A DNA stretch of 64,000 bases from Jeotgalibacillus terrae (GCF_016908195.1 NZ_JAFBDK010000002.1:62001-126000), one strand, 5' to 3'. Shown: positions 43,629-53,281, counted from the stretch's first letter. Numbers and translations are program-made. The notes: generated from the sequence alone by a model not told the origin.

Positions 43629-46139
43629 TAACATATAAATCAGCTTTGCGGCCTGGGCACGTGTTGCCGGCTGTTTAGGGCCGAATTTGCCGTTGTTAAG
43701 GCCTTGCATGTAGCCCAGTTCTGTAGCTGCGCTGACTTCTTCTGTGAAGTAGATGTTGTCCTGGTCTGTGTAGTTTGTTGTTGTATCTGTCTGGTAATCT
43801 GTGTTGTTTTTAACATTATAAGCACGTACGAGCATTGCAGCCATCTGTTCGCGGCTGATTTCGCGGTACGGCGCGAATGTGCTGTCTGTAATACCCGTTG
43901 TGATGCCTGCTTCGAAGGCTGCGTTGATCTCGTCTGCATATGCACCTGTTACATCATCAAAGTAGCTGTCACCTTCTGCTGTTAAATCTAGCGCACGGAC
44001 CACAAGCGCTGCGAATTGAGCACGCGTGACTTTGCCTTCTGTATCAAATGTGCCGTCCGGCTTACCGTTTACGACGCCGTTTACAGCAAGGGTTTCGATG
44101 TATTCTTCAGCCCAGTGGCCTGCAGTATCACTGAATTCAACACCTGGTTCTTCTGTGTCATTCTTATCAAATGTCAGGCTGTATTTAGCGAAACCGTCTT
44201 CACCTTCACCTGCATAAGCGATATGACCGTCTTCTGTCAGGTAATCCTGCGCTTTCGGTGACGACTCAAATACGACATTTACATCAGCATCGATTGGCGC
44301 AAATGTCCAGTTGCTGTCTGCAGAAGGGTTGATTGTGCCTTCTTCTAGAATGTAGTTGATCAGCACGTTACGGTTTTCATCCGGTGATTCGATGATGATG
44401 TTGCTGCCATCGATGCCCGGGAAGCTACCGCCGCCGCTTGCACGGTAGTTGTTTGTCGCAACGATAAATTTCTGTTCAGGATCAATTGGCTCTCCATTGT
44501 ACTGAAGGTTTTTGATCCGGTTAGCAGATTCGTCAATCACGTTTCCATCAACATCATATTTCAAAGGTTCAGTGACATCAATTTCATAAGTAACGCCGTC
44601 AATGACGTCATAGTTGTATGAACGGAAGTCTCCGTTTACAAGCGACTGCTCTTCAGTTGAGTCAGGATCGATTGTGTTAAATTGACCAGCTGAGCGCTCA
44701 AGCCATTCTTTTACATCAGCGCCTGTAATCAGTACAGCCTGCAGCGTATTCGGGTACAGATAGAGGTCCGCTACGTTTTTAATTGCAAGCTCGCCGGCAG
44801 GAATGTCTGTGTAGTAAGACGAGTCGCCGCGCGTTCCTGCTTTAAATGGAGCGCCTGCTGATAAAACCGGCAGTCCTTCATATTCAGTTCCCTGAATATA
44901 ATTTTCCACATACCATTTCTGAGCGTTTGTAACGATCTGGATGGATGGGTCATCTTTTACCTGAGCAAAATAGCTGTTAATCGGCGCAGTTGTTGTTCCT
45001 ACAGCACTTCTTACCCAGTCAACTGTTTCGTTATGGTCCTCTTCAATCACTTCATACAGTTCTTCCACGCGGTCAACCAGCGCATTCCCTTCATCATCCG
45101 CAATACCGCGTGTTGACGTCTGCGCGTTCATCACTTCCCACTTGCCGTCTTTCAGCTGAATATCAAGGTCAACAAGGCCAAGGTGGCTGCCCCAATATCC
45201 AGGCATCACTGAAGGCACACCATTGATCGTTCCTTTTTCAACGTCTACCCCTTCAATACCCGCGTAATCCTCAGACGGGAACAAGCCGTGTGAGTGACCG
45301 AAAAGAAGCGCATCGATTCCCTCAACTTTTGAAAGATCATATGTAGCGTTTTCTTCCATACCGTTTTGCGTAACAGATCCGATACCTGAGTGCGGAATCG
45401 CAACGATCAGGTCAGCGCCTTCTGCTTTCATTTGTGGAACGTACTTTTCAGCAGACTCCACCATATCTTTTGCAATGACTTTCCCTTCTAAATTAGCTTT
45501 GTCCCACTGCATGATCTGAGGCGGAGCGAATCCGATCACACCAACCTTAATCTGATGCTCATCGCCTTCTTCATCGACTACCGTGCGCTCAAGAATTTCA
45601 TAAGGTTTAAAATACGACACATCATTTGAAGGATCATCATCACCATCATCTATATACACATTTGAATTCACATATGGAAACGCAGAACCCTCAAGCGACT
45701 GATCCAAAAAGTCCAGGCCATAGTTAAACTCATGATTCCCAATGTTCCCGGCGTCATAATTCATCATATTCATTACTTTATAAACAGGATGCGTCTCGCC
45801 TTCTTTCAGCGGATTCTCCTTTGCAAAATAATCACTCAGCGGATTCCCCTGAAGCAGATCCCCATTATCAAAAAGCAGACTATTTTTCGCTTCCTCGCGC
45901 GCTTCCATTACAAGCGCAGCCGTCTTCACCAATCCATATGCATCCGTCTCCTGATCCTGATAATAATCATAGTTCACAAGATTCGCATGAATATCAGTCG
46001 TCTCCAGGATCCGAAGCTTTACGACATCCTCACCCATTACCTCAGCATACGACACAGACGGCGTCGCCATCGGTACAATCAGCCCCAAAGCCAAAGCTCC
46101 TCCAGCAAACGCTTTCAATTTCCCACCTTTTCTCACCAT
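43620..46139 (-). CDS. SLH-anchored 2',3'-cyclic-nucleotide phosphodiesterase/3'-nucleotidase (CpdB-like)
   Basis: An 839-residue secreted bifunctional nucleotidase. Signal peptide, metallophosphatase domain with ETTDIHANLVNYDYY, DNGDLLQGNPLSDYF, GNHEFNYGLDFL and LLFGHSHGLF, then the nucleotidase C domain with NYRASGGGSFPGID, and three SLH repeats (about 650-839). The DYYQD and QGNPL variants are typical of CpdB. It turns 2',3'-cyclic nucleotides from RNA breakdown into nucleosides at the wall. ATG at 46139 follows AGGGAGGAA by six bases; the ATG at 46163 would place that site inside the gene. Confidence 0.92.
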   Translation of the reverse strand: MVRKGGKLKAFAGGALALGLIVPMATPSVSYAEVMGEDVVKLRILETTDIHANLVNYDYYQDQETDAYGLVKTAALVMEAREEAKNSLLFDNGDLLQGNPLSDYFAKENPLKEGETHPVYKVMNMMNYDAGNIGNHEFNYGLDFLDQSLEGSAFPYVNSNVYIDDGDDDPSNDVSYFKPYEILERTVVDEEGDEHQIKVGVIGFAPPQIMQWDKANLEGKVIAKDMVESAEKYVPQMKAEGADLIVAIPHSGIGSVTQNGMEENATYDLSKVEGIDALLFGHSHGLFPSEDYAGIEGVDVEKGTINGVPSVMPGYWGSHLGLVDLDIQLKDGKWEVMNAQTSTRGIADDEGNALVDRVEELYEVIEEDHNETVDWVRSAVGTTTAPINSYFAQVKDDPSIQIVTNAQKWYVENYIQGTEYEGLPVLSAGAPFKAGTRGDSSYYTDIPAGELAIKNVADLYLYPNTLQAVLITGADVKEWLERSAGQFNTIDPDSTEEQSLVNGDFRSYNYDVIDGVTYEIDVTEPLKYDVDGNVIDESANRIKNLQYNGEPIDPEQKFIVATNNYRASGGGSFPGIDGSNIIIESPDENRNVLINYILEEGTINPSADSNWTFAPIDADVNVVFESSPKAQDYLTEDGHIAYAGEGEDGFAKYSLTFDKNDTEEPGVEFSDTAGHWAEEYIETLAVNGVVNGKPDGTFDTEGKVTRAQFAALVVRALDLTAEGDSYFDDVTGAYADEINAAFEAGITTGITDSTFAPYREISREQMAAMLVRAYNVKNNTDYQTDTTTNYTDQDNIYFTEEVSAATELGYMQGLNNGKFGPKQPATRAQAAKLIYMLME

Positions 46140-46461
46140 CAAAAATTCCTCCCTATGTATCATTGGTTAGATCAACCAGTTTTATTTTACCATTTGGTGG
46201 AGGGATTTGGGAAGGCGGAGAGTAGCAGGGTTTGGGGACGGAGTTGAGACACTATGTTAGGGGGACGGAGATAACACTCTATATTTCGAGTAAACTCTGT
46301 CCCCTATTAGTGGAGTATCAACTCCGTCCCCAAAAACCAAAGCGTAGTGCAAACTCCGTCCCCCAAATGAACATTCTTTGTCAAAACCACATTCCCTGCT
46401 TACATTTCCCACGTTACATACTATAATGGGGTATATCAACTAACGAAAGGACGTCGGTTTC
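46140..46461. other. 322-bp divergent gap
   Basis: Holds the REP-like block at 46234-46364 and a TATAAT at 46422-46427 upstream of the CueP-like gene, with no good -35. Confidence 0.5.
46234..46364. repeat. REP-like element, multi-arm
   Basis: GGGGACGGAGTT, GGGGACGGAGAT, AACTCTGTCCCC, AACTCCGTCCCC and a further AACTCCGTCCCC, in a divergent promoter region. Confidence 0.9.
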
Positions 46462-46995
46462 ATGAAATTCAAATCACTTTTAGCAATATTATTTGCTTCG
46501 ATTTTATTGGTCGCTTGCGGCAATGAAGGCAGCGAGGAAGCTGCATCTGATAGCAATGACTCTATTAATATTAAAGAATTGGTGAATGATTTCAGTACAC
46601 GTGAGGTGAGTGCTGAGCAGGCTTCTATTACAGGTGAGACGCTAACCATTACTGAAGAGGATGGCAGTGAGAAAATACATGATGTGTCGGGTGAGGATTT
46701 CTTTGTATCGATCGCACCTTTTGTTAACCAGACCCACTCGTGCACGTTTCACAGTCTGACTGGATGCCAGGGCGAAATGGTGGAAGAAACGTTTGACGTT
46801 TATATTGAAGATTCAGAAGGCAATGTGATCATCGACGAGAGTATGACCACTTTTAAAAATGGCTTTATTGACCTGTGGCTGCCACGTGATGAAACATATA
46901 GTGTAGTAATTGAACAAGATGGAATGAGTACAGAAGCTGAGATCTCAACGTTTGAAGGAGATCCAACCTGCATTACAACGATGCAACTCAGCTGA
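46462..46995 (+). CDS. CueP-family lipoprotein
   Basis: A 177-residue lipoprotein with lipobox LVAC (Cys near 19). The body matches the CueP family: PFVNQTHSCTFHSLTGCQGE with two Cys and two His, and a C-terminal DPTCITTMQL Cys. CueP in Salmonella is a periplasmic copper-binding protein; Gram-positive members are membrane-tethered and probably bind metal, with copper inferred. Family length is normal. AAAGGACG precedes the ATG. No copper operator was recognised. Confidence 0.88.
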   Translation: MKFKSLLAILFASILLVACGNEGSEEAASDSNDSINIKELVNDFSTREVSAEQASITGETLTITEEDGSEKIHDVSGEDFFVSIAPFVNQTHSCTFHSLTGCQGEMVEETFDVYIEDSEGNVIIDESMTTFKNGFIDLWLPRDETYSVVIEQDGMSTEAEISTFEGDPTCITTMQLS

Positions 46996-47032
46996 AAAAA
47001 TGACGCAGGAGACATGGGCCTGCGTCATTTTT
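46995..47032. terminator. Bidirectional terminator
   Basis: Stem AAAAAATGACGCAGG / CCTGCGTCATTTTT between convergent lipoprotein genes. Confidence 0.88.
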
Positions 47033-47505
47033 CATTCATTGATCTCAAATTCAGCGGCGAGGTCATATTTGTCATAATCCCCTGAACTCCTAAAATCTAT
47101 GACATCCTTTACAATGCGGTATTCTCCACTTTCAAGAGTATCGTATATGCCCGACCATGATGTTTTCCACTCATCAGCAGCATCAGGTAGCACTGTATAT
47201 CCTACATCCTCAAATCCGTAGTTCTCTTCCAGCGTGATCGGGACCTGATACCAGTCATCATTGATTTTCTTTTCCAGCACATAGGATGCGCCGTAAAGCA
47301 CCTTCTTGTCAGAATCGTTTTCAATCAGCACAGTCACACCTGTTTTTGAAACTGACTCTTCGATCACACTCATGCTGACACCTGTAAAATTATTTACCTC
47401 TTCAGCATCTGTTGGCTCCCAATCAGTTTCTTCTGCACCAGACGAAGAGCAGCCTGTCAAAAGCAGTATAAACGTAAGTATTCCTGAAATGACATGCGAT
47501 TTCAC
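47032..47505 (-). CDS. Lipoprotein with Ig-like domain (paralog A)
   Basis: A 157-residue lipoprotein: signal with LLTGC lipobox, DWEPTDAEEVNNF linker, then a beta-sandwich with GVTVLIENDSDKKVLYGASYVLEKKINDDWYQVP, a pattern of the bacterial Ig-like domain found in many Bacillus surface proteins. GTG at 47505 follows AAGGGGAA by 8 bases and is preferred to the ATG at 47526. It is the downstream member of a tandem pair with the gene at 47539-48009. Function unknown. Confidence 0.8.
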   Translation of the reverse strand: MKSHVISGILTFILLLTGCSSSGAEETDWEPTDAEEVNNFTGVSMSVIEESVSKTGVTVLIENDSDKKVLYGASYVLEKKINDDWYQVPITLEENYGFEDVGYTVLPDAADEWKTSWSGIYDTLESGEYRIVKDVIDFRSSGDYDKYDLAAEFEINE

Positions 47506-47538
47506 AATGATTTCCCCTTTTATCAAACTGTAAATGTT

Positions 47539-48009
47539 CTATTTTATAGTAAACTCCACAGCAAGATAATTCCGCTTTTTAGAGTTCTCTGACACAGAGT
47601 AGTTGATTCCTTTCAGGATCCGGTATTCACCTTTATTAAGCTCGCCGTACAGCCAATCCCATTCCATTTCTTTTTCTGCGGATGAGCCTGGGGCAATGGT
47701 GTATCCAATTGCGGTAAAACCATATTCCCCTTCAACAGTGATTGGAACTTCAAACCACTCACCATTTACCTTTTTCTCGAGTATATAAGCGTTTCCATAC
47801 ATCACCTCTCTATCGGAATCGTTTTTGATCACCACAGTCGCCCCCTTTGAGGAAACAGACCCTTCTTTCATTTTCATGCTCACACCCTCAAACGTATTCA
47901 CTTCCTCAACCTCCGATGGCTCCCAGTCAGCTTCTTCCGCGTTAATAGTAGAACATCCGGCTAAAAGTAGCATTAATAACACGCCTGATAAAATATGTAA
48001 TTTAGTCAT
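47539..48009 (-). CDS. Lipoprotein with Ig-like domain (paralog B)
   Basis: A 156-residue lipoprotein with lipobox LLAGC, the same DWEPSEVEEVNTFEGVS linker and matching beta-sandwich (GATVVIKNDSDREVMYG...GEYRI). The likeness to paralog A along the whole length marks a tandem duplication. AAAGGAGGT precedes the ATG at 48009; the longer frame upstream runs through a repeat block. The 33-base gap to paralog A suggests co-transcription. Confidence 0.82.
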   Translation of the reverse strand: MTKLHILSGVLLMLLLAGCSTINAEEADWEPSEVEEVNTFEGVSMKMKEGSVSSKGATVVIKNDSDREVMYGNAYILEKKVNGEWFEVPITVEGEYGFTAIGYTIAPGSSAEKEMEWDWLYGELNKGEYRILKGINYSVSENSKKRNYLAVEFTIK

Positions 48010-48061
48010 TTTTTTACCTCCTTTTGGAATTAGACGTGGGGGAGTGGAAGAAGTTTCATTC

Positions 48062-48132
48062 GGGGACGGAGTTTGTACTCCACTTGGAGTCAGAACTCTG
48101 TCCCTTATATTTGGAGTGTTAACTCCGTCCCC
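48062..48132 (-). repeat. REP-like element, 71-bp unit
   Basis: GGGGACGGAGTT, AACTCTGTCCC, AACTCCGTCCCC: exact reverse of the arm order at 11147. Confidence 0.92.
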
Positions 48133-48217
48133 AAAGCTGCACACTACTAATTTCTCATATTACATAATAATCCATTTTTGTCCCTATATTTATGATACAC
48201 TCTTATCAATTCTTAGA

Positions 48218-48248
48218 CAGGGCACAGCTCAGTCTCTCTTGTGCCCTG
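48218..48248 (+). other. Hairpin in the leader of the gene at 48293
   Basis: CAGGGCACA / TGTGCCCTG, 9 bp with a 13-base loop, about 45 bases before the start codon and without a T run. Confidence 0.5.
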
Positions 48249-48292
48249 AAACCTTTCTTAAAACTGTCCGTATATCTACTTGAGGTGAAACG

Positions 48293-49123
48293 ATGATTTA
48301 TCAGGAAACGAATACAGATATGTTTTACAGGATTTTTTATCAGTTGTTTTTTATTGGTTTTGGATTATTTGTTTTAGCTGCAGGCCTTTTTCCAGTTTAT
48401 CTGCTATTTACAATGCCTTCGTGGTGGATTTTGACGGTGGCGTGGATGACGCCTTTTCTACTTTGGATTGCCTGGTATATGGCTAAGGCTTCAAGGCAAA
48501 GTTTTATGAAGGAAAAGTATCTGTCGCGCTATGAGATTAAGGATGGCAGACTGACTGGGGTGTCTTACAGATTAGATGAAAAACCACGGATGCATGATGT
48601 TGATCTCAATGATGTTAAGCGCGTTGTGGTCACTTCGTATATTTTGAGGCTGAATATCCACCGTCATACAGGTACATTGGACACTCATTATTACACACCT
48701 GTCACTGCGCCGGCTTTGTATATTGTGAGCGATGATGATGTGGTTGAAATGCTGATCAGTGACCATCACAATCCTGCTACAAATGAATGGCTGCAGTTTT
48801 TTGCTGACCAGGGTATTCCGGTAACTTATACAGATGAAATCATGCATTTTATCGGCCATACAAAATTTTGGAGTGTAAAAAAGAGAGAGAAATACGTACG
48901 CGATGGAAGTGATCTCGTTGACTACAAAGCACCGTTTAACTGGCCTCACGATGCTGAAGAACTCTATGAAAAATGGAAAAATCAATCTCCTTTAAAAAGA
49001 CTAAAAATCGATGAAATTGAACTGAAAACGCATCAGGAAAATCAGAAAAAGAAGAAATTGCGCTCATTTTGGGCGGTTATTCTTTGGATACTGATGGTTA
49101 TAGCTCTTTTGAGTGCGCTCTAA
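48293..49123 (+). CDS. Membrane protein of unknown function
   Basis: A 276-residue protein with two N-terminal TM helices (about 13-38, 43-63), a cytosolic region (about 70-245) and one C-terminal TM (about 257-275). The central part (SRYEIKDGRLTGVSYRLDEK, then DVDLNDVKRVVVTSYILRLNIHR) has the strand pattern of bacterial PH-like domains, but the family is not certain. A lysine-rich stretch precedes the last helix. TTGAGGTGAAACG lies before the ATG. Confidence 0.7.
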   Translation: MIYQETNTDMFYRIFYQLFFIGFGLFVLAAGLFPVYLLFTMPSWWILTVAWMTPFLLWIAWYMAKASRQSFMKEKYLSRYEIKDGRLTGVSYRLDEKPRMHDVDLNDVKRVVVTSYILRLNIHRHTGTLDTHYYTPVTAPALYIVSDDDVVEMLISDHHNPATNEWLQFFADQGIPVTYTDEIMHFIGHTKFWSVKKREKYVRDGSDLVDYKAPFNWPHDAEELYEKWKNQSPLKRLKIDEIELKTHQENQKKKKLRSFWAVILWILMVIALLSAL

Positions 49124-49133
49124 CAGTGTAGTT

Positions 49134-49177
49134 GGGGACGGAGTTGACACTTCAAATGGAGTGGCAACTCCCTCCCC
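49134..49177. repeat. REP-like 44-bp hairpin
   Basis: GGGGACGGAGTTGACACTT / GAGTGGCAACTCCCTCCCC, one substitution in the right arm. Confidence 0.9.
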
Positions 49178-49246
49178 AAAGTTTGAATCCTATCTCCCTT
49201 CAAACTCGTCTATACTCAGTAACAACAAATTCCAGGAGGTTTTATC

Positions 49247-50353
49247 ATGAAAAAGTACATAACAGGAGCTGCGGTGGCACTCGGTTTGAGTACGTTCCCA
49301 TTAGCGGCGGATGCTTCGTTTAGTGACGTGACAATGTATGGTGACGAGATCAATTATTTAACAGAGCTGGATATCATCAAAGGGTATGACAATGGTGAGT
49401 TCAAGCCTGACAATCAGGTGACGAGATTGCAGGCTGTGCAGATGATCTTGCGCGGTCTTCAGGTGGAGCCTGATGGTGAGAGTAGCACTGAATTTAGCGA
49501 TGTTAACGCTGGTGATTACGGTTATGATGAGATTTTTGCAGCGGTTGAGCTTGGCATTATTTCGGGAAAAACGGATCCAGAGACTGGTGAGCAGTATTTT
49601 GATCCATATGCCCCGCTGACCCGTTCACAAATGGCAAAGATCTTAACGAATGCTTATGTCCTTGAAGAGGAATGGAATTACTTTTTTACAGATATCAGTC
49701 ATGATCATTGGGCAAAAGATTATGTAGATACGCTGGCTTCACACGGTATTTCGACCGGCTATGAAGACCGGACGTTTAGGCCTGATCAGCAGATTAAACG
49801 TGGGCACTTTGCGTTATTTATGGCGCGAATGCTTGATGATCGTTTTGTGGAAGGCGATGTGATGGAGTATGTGAGTTATATGCCTGATCCAGAGGACTTT
49901 GAATTTAACGACGAAGCTTACCAGGAGGAGCACAAATTTTTAGGATATGCAGAAGATGGTTCACAGCTTTGGGAAGTAGTTACTACAAATATTCAAGAGG
50001 CATCAGATAGTTTTGGTGAAACTAGTACCGAATATAGAAAATATTTAGAAACAGCAGACGGTTTATTCATGAGTAGTACAGATTCTCTGGAAAACCTCAA
50101 CGAAAGCAATATAAATTTAGCTTTCCCTTATCCACTAAATGAAGACGGCACAAGTATTCACAGCGATTATGATTTTTCCTACACATCTTTCTATATCAGA
50201 GAAGAGATGACGATCAATGATGTAAACTATAAAAATGTTGTTGTGGCTACTTATCACCCGGACTATTCTCTATCAAGTCCTTATACATCATCAACCTATT
50301 ATGCACCTAATCTAGGGTTAGTAGATCGATCAAGTTATTGGTTCGGAATATAG
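49247..50353 (+). CDS. SLH protein with unknown C-terminal domain
   Basis: A 368-residue secreted protein: signal peptide 1-23, three SLH repeats (about 24-195; FSDVTMYGDEINYLTEL, TRLQAVQMILR) nearly identical in layout to the proteins at 14817 and 55236. The C-terminal 170 residues (about 200-368) are acidic and aromatic (YMPDPEDFEFNDEAY, YTSSTYYAPNLGLVD) and end like the 14817 product (NLGLVDRSSYW versus NIGIVKSTWYG), so the two cargos are probably distant relatives. AGGAGG precedes the ATG. Confidence 0.8.
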   Translation: MKKYITGAAVALGLSTFPLAADASFSDVTMYGDEINYLTELDIIKGYDNGEFKPDNQVTRLQAVQMILRGLQVEPDGESSTEFSDVNAGDYGYDEIFAAVELGIISGKTDPETGEQYFDPYAPLTRSQMAKILTNAYVLEEEWNYFFTDISHDHWAKDYVDTLASHGISTGYEDRTFRPDQQIKRGHFALFMARMLDDRFVEGDVMEYVSYMPDPEDFEFNDEAYQEEHKFLGYAEDGSQLWEVVTTNIQEASDSFGETSTEYRKYLETADGLFMSSTDSLENLNESNINLAFPYPLNEDGTSIHSDYDFSYTSFYIREEMTINDVNYKNVVVATYHPDYSLSSPYTSSTYYAPNLGLVDRSSYWFGI

Positions 50354-50359
50354 TTATTT

Positions 50360-50430
50360 GGGGACGGAGTTGACACTCTATGTGCAGTGCCAACTCCGTC
50401 CCCATTTTTTGGTGTATTAACTCCGTCCCC
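50360..50430. repeat. REP-like 44-bp hairpin plus arm overlapping a gene end
   Basis: GGGGACGGAGTTG to CAACTCCGTCCCC (50360-50403), then AACTCCGTCCCC (50419-50430), which encodes the last residues and stop of the acetamidase. Confidence 0.9.
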
Positions 50431-51328
50431 AAACCTCAACGCCATAAGCCTCCAGCACATACATCGGCACATGAAACTTCGCTGTTTTCAGCGGATCCAC
50501 GATTTGTCCTACCTGAACCTGGCCCGCTGCACTCATCAGCATGGTCATTTCCGATAAAGAAAGCCCTGTCTGCGGTCTGATAAGGTCGATCATTAGCTCA
50601 ACTGCTGTGTCTGCCGCTTCGTCGAGGGTTTCTTTTGATACAAGCGCTGTCAGGCCTGCTTCGTTCTCTAAAAATGGGTAAGTAATACTTTGTTTTTTTA
50701 CAACTTTCACTGTAATTTTAACAGTAGCCGGAATTTCGATGCCGGATACGCTCACCTCGCCGTCTCCCATTGCTGCATGGAGATCGCCGAGTGACAGCAA
50801 TCCTCCCTCATGAAACACCGGGAAGTACAATGTTGCGCCAGTTGTAACCTCTTTCGTATCCATATTCCCCCCATGCGCACCAGGCGTTCCGCATGAAATG
50901 CTGTCTTCTTCAGGCGCAACACCGATTACCCCAATCATTGGGTTCAATGGAATGCTTAACTTATCATCAAAAATCGCTTTTCCATCGCGAACCGGAATCA
51001 TTTTTACCTCGAAATTCTCCATCCGATGCCCCATCACACCTAATCCGGGGCCCGTCACCATAACACCACGATCACCAATCTCAATATCATCAATCCGAAC
51101 CTTTAAAATATCACCCTTTTGCGCGCCTTCTACAAAAATCGGGCCAGTCGCAGGATTCACCTTACTCCAGTCAATTGAATCAAAAGCCGTATCCTCTGAC
51201 TCTATCTGATTCTCAAAACAATCGTATGTATCTACTACAATCTGATCACCAGATTTCACCTTCATTGCCGGTTCATTCGCCTGATCCATTGCGTAGATGA
51301 AATTTTCTTTTGCTAAATGGTTTGTCAT
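50417..51328 (-). CDS. Acetamidase/formamidase family protein (short form)
   Basis: A 303-residue FmdA/AmdA-family enzyme of the short branch (YddQ-like). Conserved EGAQKGDILKVRIDDI, GVAPEEDSISCGTPGAHGGNMD and GGLLSLGDLHAAMGDGEVS are present, as are the GLSLSEMTMLMSAAGQ and QIVDPLKTAKFHVP tail segments. It likely hydrolyses a simple amide. Only distantly similar to the 436-residue protein at 17981. AAAGGAG precedes the ATG. The C-terminal WGRS and stop are supplied by a repeat arm. Confidence 0.88.
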   Translation of the reverse strand: MTNHLAKENFIYAMDQANEPAMKVKSGDQIVVDTYDCFENQIESEDTAFDSIDWSKVNPATGPIFVEGAQKGDILKVRIDDIEIGDRGVMVTGPGLGVMGHRMENFEVKMIPVRDGKAIFDDKLSIPLNPMIGVIGVAPEEDSISCGTPGAHGGNMDTKEVTTGATLYFPVFHEGGLLSLGDLHAAMGDGEVSVSGIEIPATVKITVKVVKKQSITYPFLENEAGLTALVSKETLDEAADTAVELMIDLIRPQTGLSLSEMTMLMSAAGQVQVGQIVDPLKTAKFHVPMYVLEAYGVEVWGRS

Positions 51329-51427
51329 TGATTCGTGCTCCTTTCAGTATGGATATATTTATATATTTCTAACTGCGAAATAGAATTCCTTTATTTTTCT
51401 AGAAGGAGTCTGGTGACCTGGTGTTTA

Positions 51428-51489
51428 GGGACGGAGTTAATACTCCATTAACTCTGTCCCCGAATAGCGGAGTGTTAACTCCGTCCCCC
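51428..51489 (-). repeat. REP-like element, shortened unit
   Basis: GGGACGGAGTT, AACTCTGTCCCC, AACTCCGTCCCC with a shorter first loop. Confidence 0.88.
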
Positions 51490-51507
51490 AAAATTCGAAT
51501 TCTAACC

Positions 51508-53073
51508 TCACCACCGCGTAAACAACTTCCCATCCCTATAGTAAGCAAAAGGATTTTCAGCAAATCTGTCTGCTATGGTCAGGTAGTAAAAGATCTCAAT
51601 GTCTTCACGTTCCTGGTATTGTTCGTATTTATTTAATTCATGCAGGGTCTGTTTTGCCAGCTTTTCTTCATTTGTAAAGTGTGGAATATACCCTCTGGTA
51701 AAATAATTCCATGTTCCGTCGCCACCTGCAATCTGGTCAAACTCCAAATAATCTTCAGCTTCCAGGTCTATAAGGGAAATTTCTCTCCAGTTGTCACTAA
51801 ACTCTGATGTGTCATCAACTCTCGCTAAGTCTTCGCCATAATATACGGAGCCTGCTCTGTAATAGGCGTGATATCCTTCCTCTGCAGCCGCTGCTACACT
51901 GGAATCATAAAAATAAATCACAATTTCTTCTTCAATATTTGGAAATAGCTCTGAGTTGTAATAATCTCCGTATTGAGCAAGAAACTCTACTTTTTCAGAA
52001 TCAAGATAAACATGAAAAACATGTTCCCGGTATTGAACGGACTCTCCAAACGCCTTTTCATATGCTGGCGGCGGATTTGGCCCATATACATACTCTGAAA
52101 ATACGTTCCAATCCTCCCCACCTCTGATATATTTAGAATCCTTGTTTGGAATTTCTTCAGCTAAATAATCAATGCTCATCTGCACACGTTCATCACTCAC
52201 CTGATAAGTGATATCTCCTGATTTGATTGTTGCACCACCACTATCAACAACTGCTGACTGATTGAAGAACGTTTCCATCCATTCAACCGTGTCCTGCTGC
52301 CAGCTTTCTTTAAAAGGCTGGTCTGACTGATTTTCTATCACTATTGAAACGAGGTTGTTTTTCTCAAATAAGATTGTCATTTCAACAGGCTGTTCAAATA
52401 CATCATTTTCATATAAAAAAGTAAGGTTCTTCTCGTTAAAATTTTCGGCTTCATTTAATAACTCAATGTCCCCCAACTGCTCAGTTACTTCCTCTCCCGT
52501 CATAAAAAATTCAACTTCCGGCACAAAAATTCCCGCTGTCGGAAAAGCCTTTCTGTAGTCTTCTTCAAATACTCTTGCCATAAAAACTGAAAGCTGAGCA
52601 CGCGTCACGCCATTCTCCGGTTTAAATAACTTATTTTTTGCATCAATTGTAGTAACCCCTTTAGCTGCTAAAGGAGCTACAAATAATGATTGCTCTTCAT
52701 TGATATCTTTAATCTCACCAAAGTATTCCCCTTCCAACTCAAATGCCCTGGTCAAAGCTTGAGCCATTTTATAACGGGAGAGCTGCGAATGAGAATAATG
52801 CGTGCCAGTTTGAATATCATCTATTCTCCATTGATCAATCTCCAATGCACGTGCAAACATTAATGCAGCCTGATACTCCGATAAAAACTGATTAGGGCGA
52901 AACGAACCATCCTCATATCCATTAATAATACTGCGTTCACTCAAATAATCGATCTCCTCCGCAGCCCAGAACTCTGGAGAAACATCAGAAAAAGTCTGTG
53001 CGCTTGCTTGATCATAATTTGCTGTGGCTACTAAAATAAATAAAGCCAATGAGCTTAAAAGTATTTTATACAT
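51508..53073 (-). CDS. SLH protein with unknown large C-terminal region
   Basis: A 521-residue secreted protein: signal peptide 1-25, SLH repeats (about 27-170; FSDVSPEFWAAEEIDYLSE, GYEDGSFRPNQF), the middle repeat partly eroded. The remaining 350 residues are acidic with many Tyr and no recognised enzyme motif (FYDSSVAAAAEEGYHAYYRAG; GDGTWNYFTRGYIPHF). Single gene. The start ATG follows AAAGGGGGCAAT. Confidence 0.78.
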   Translation of the reverse strand: MYKILLSSLALFILVATANYDQASAQTFSDVSPEFWAAEEIDYLSERSIINGYEDGSFRPNQFLSEYQAALMFARALEIDQWRIDDIQTGTHYSHSQLSRYKMAQALTRAFELEGEYFGEIKDINEEQSLFVAPLAAKGVTTIDAKNKLFKPENGVTRAQLSVFMARVFEEDYRKAFPTAGIFVPEVEFFMTGEEVTEQLGDIELLNEAENFNEKNLTFLYENDVFEQPVEMTILFEKNNLVSIVIENQSDQPFKESWQQDTVEWMETFFNQSAVVDSGGATIKSGDITYQVSDERVQMSIDYLAEEIPNKDSKYIRGGEDWNVFSEYVYGPNPPPAYEKAFGESVQYREHVFHVYLDSEKVEFLAQYGDYYNSELFPNIEEEIVIYFYDSSVAAAAEEGYHAYYRAGSVYYGEDLARVDDTSEFSDNWREISLIDLEAEDYLEFDQIAGGDGTWNYFTRGYIPHFTNEEKLAKQTLHELNKYEQYQEREDIEIFYYLTIADRFAENPFAYYRDGKLFTRW

Positions 53074-53145
53074 ATTGCCCCCTTTTTTTGCGCAGTCTTT
53101 TTTCCTACTTTTGTATGTTTACCACTAAAGAGGGGGTTTTAACTT

Positions 53146-53210
53146 GGGGACGGAGTTAACACTCTGATTTTTCAGTTCAACACTGTCCCTAAAGCGTCAA
53201 CTCTGTCCCC
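53146..53210. repeat. REP-like element, diverged
   Basis: GGGGACGGAGTT, CAACACTGTCCC, CAACTCTGTCCCC; right arms carry substitutions. Confidence 0.8.
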
Positions 53211-53281
53211 AAATATTATTTCGGAATTATTTGACTTTTTAGTTATTAAAGGTCATATTATCTATAAAGGAGAGTGGTAGA

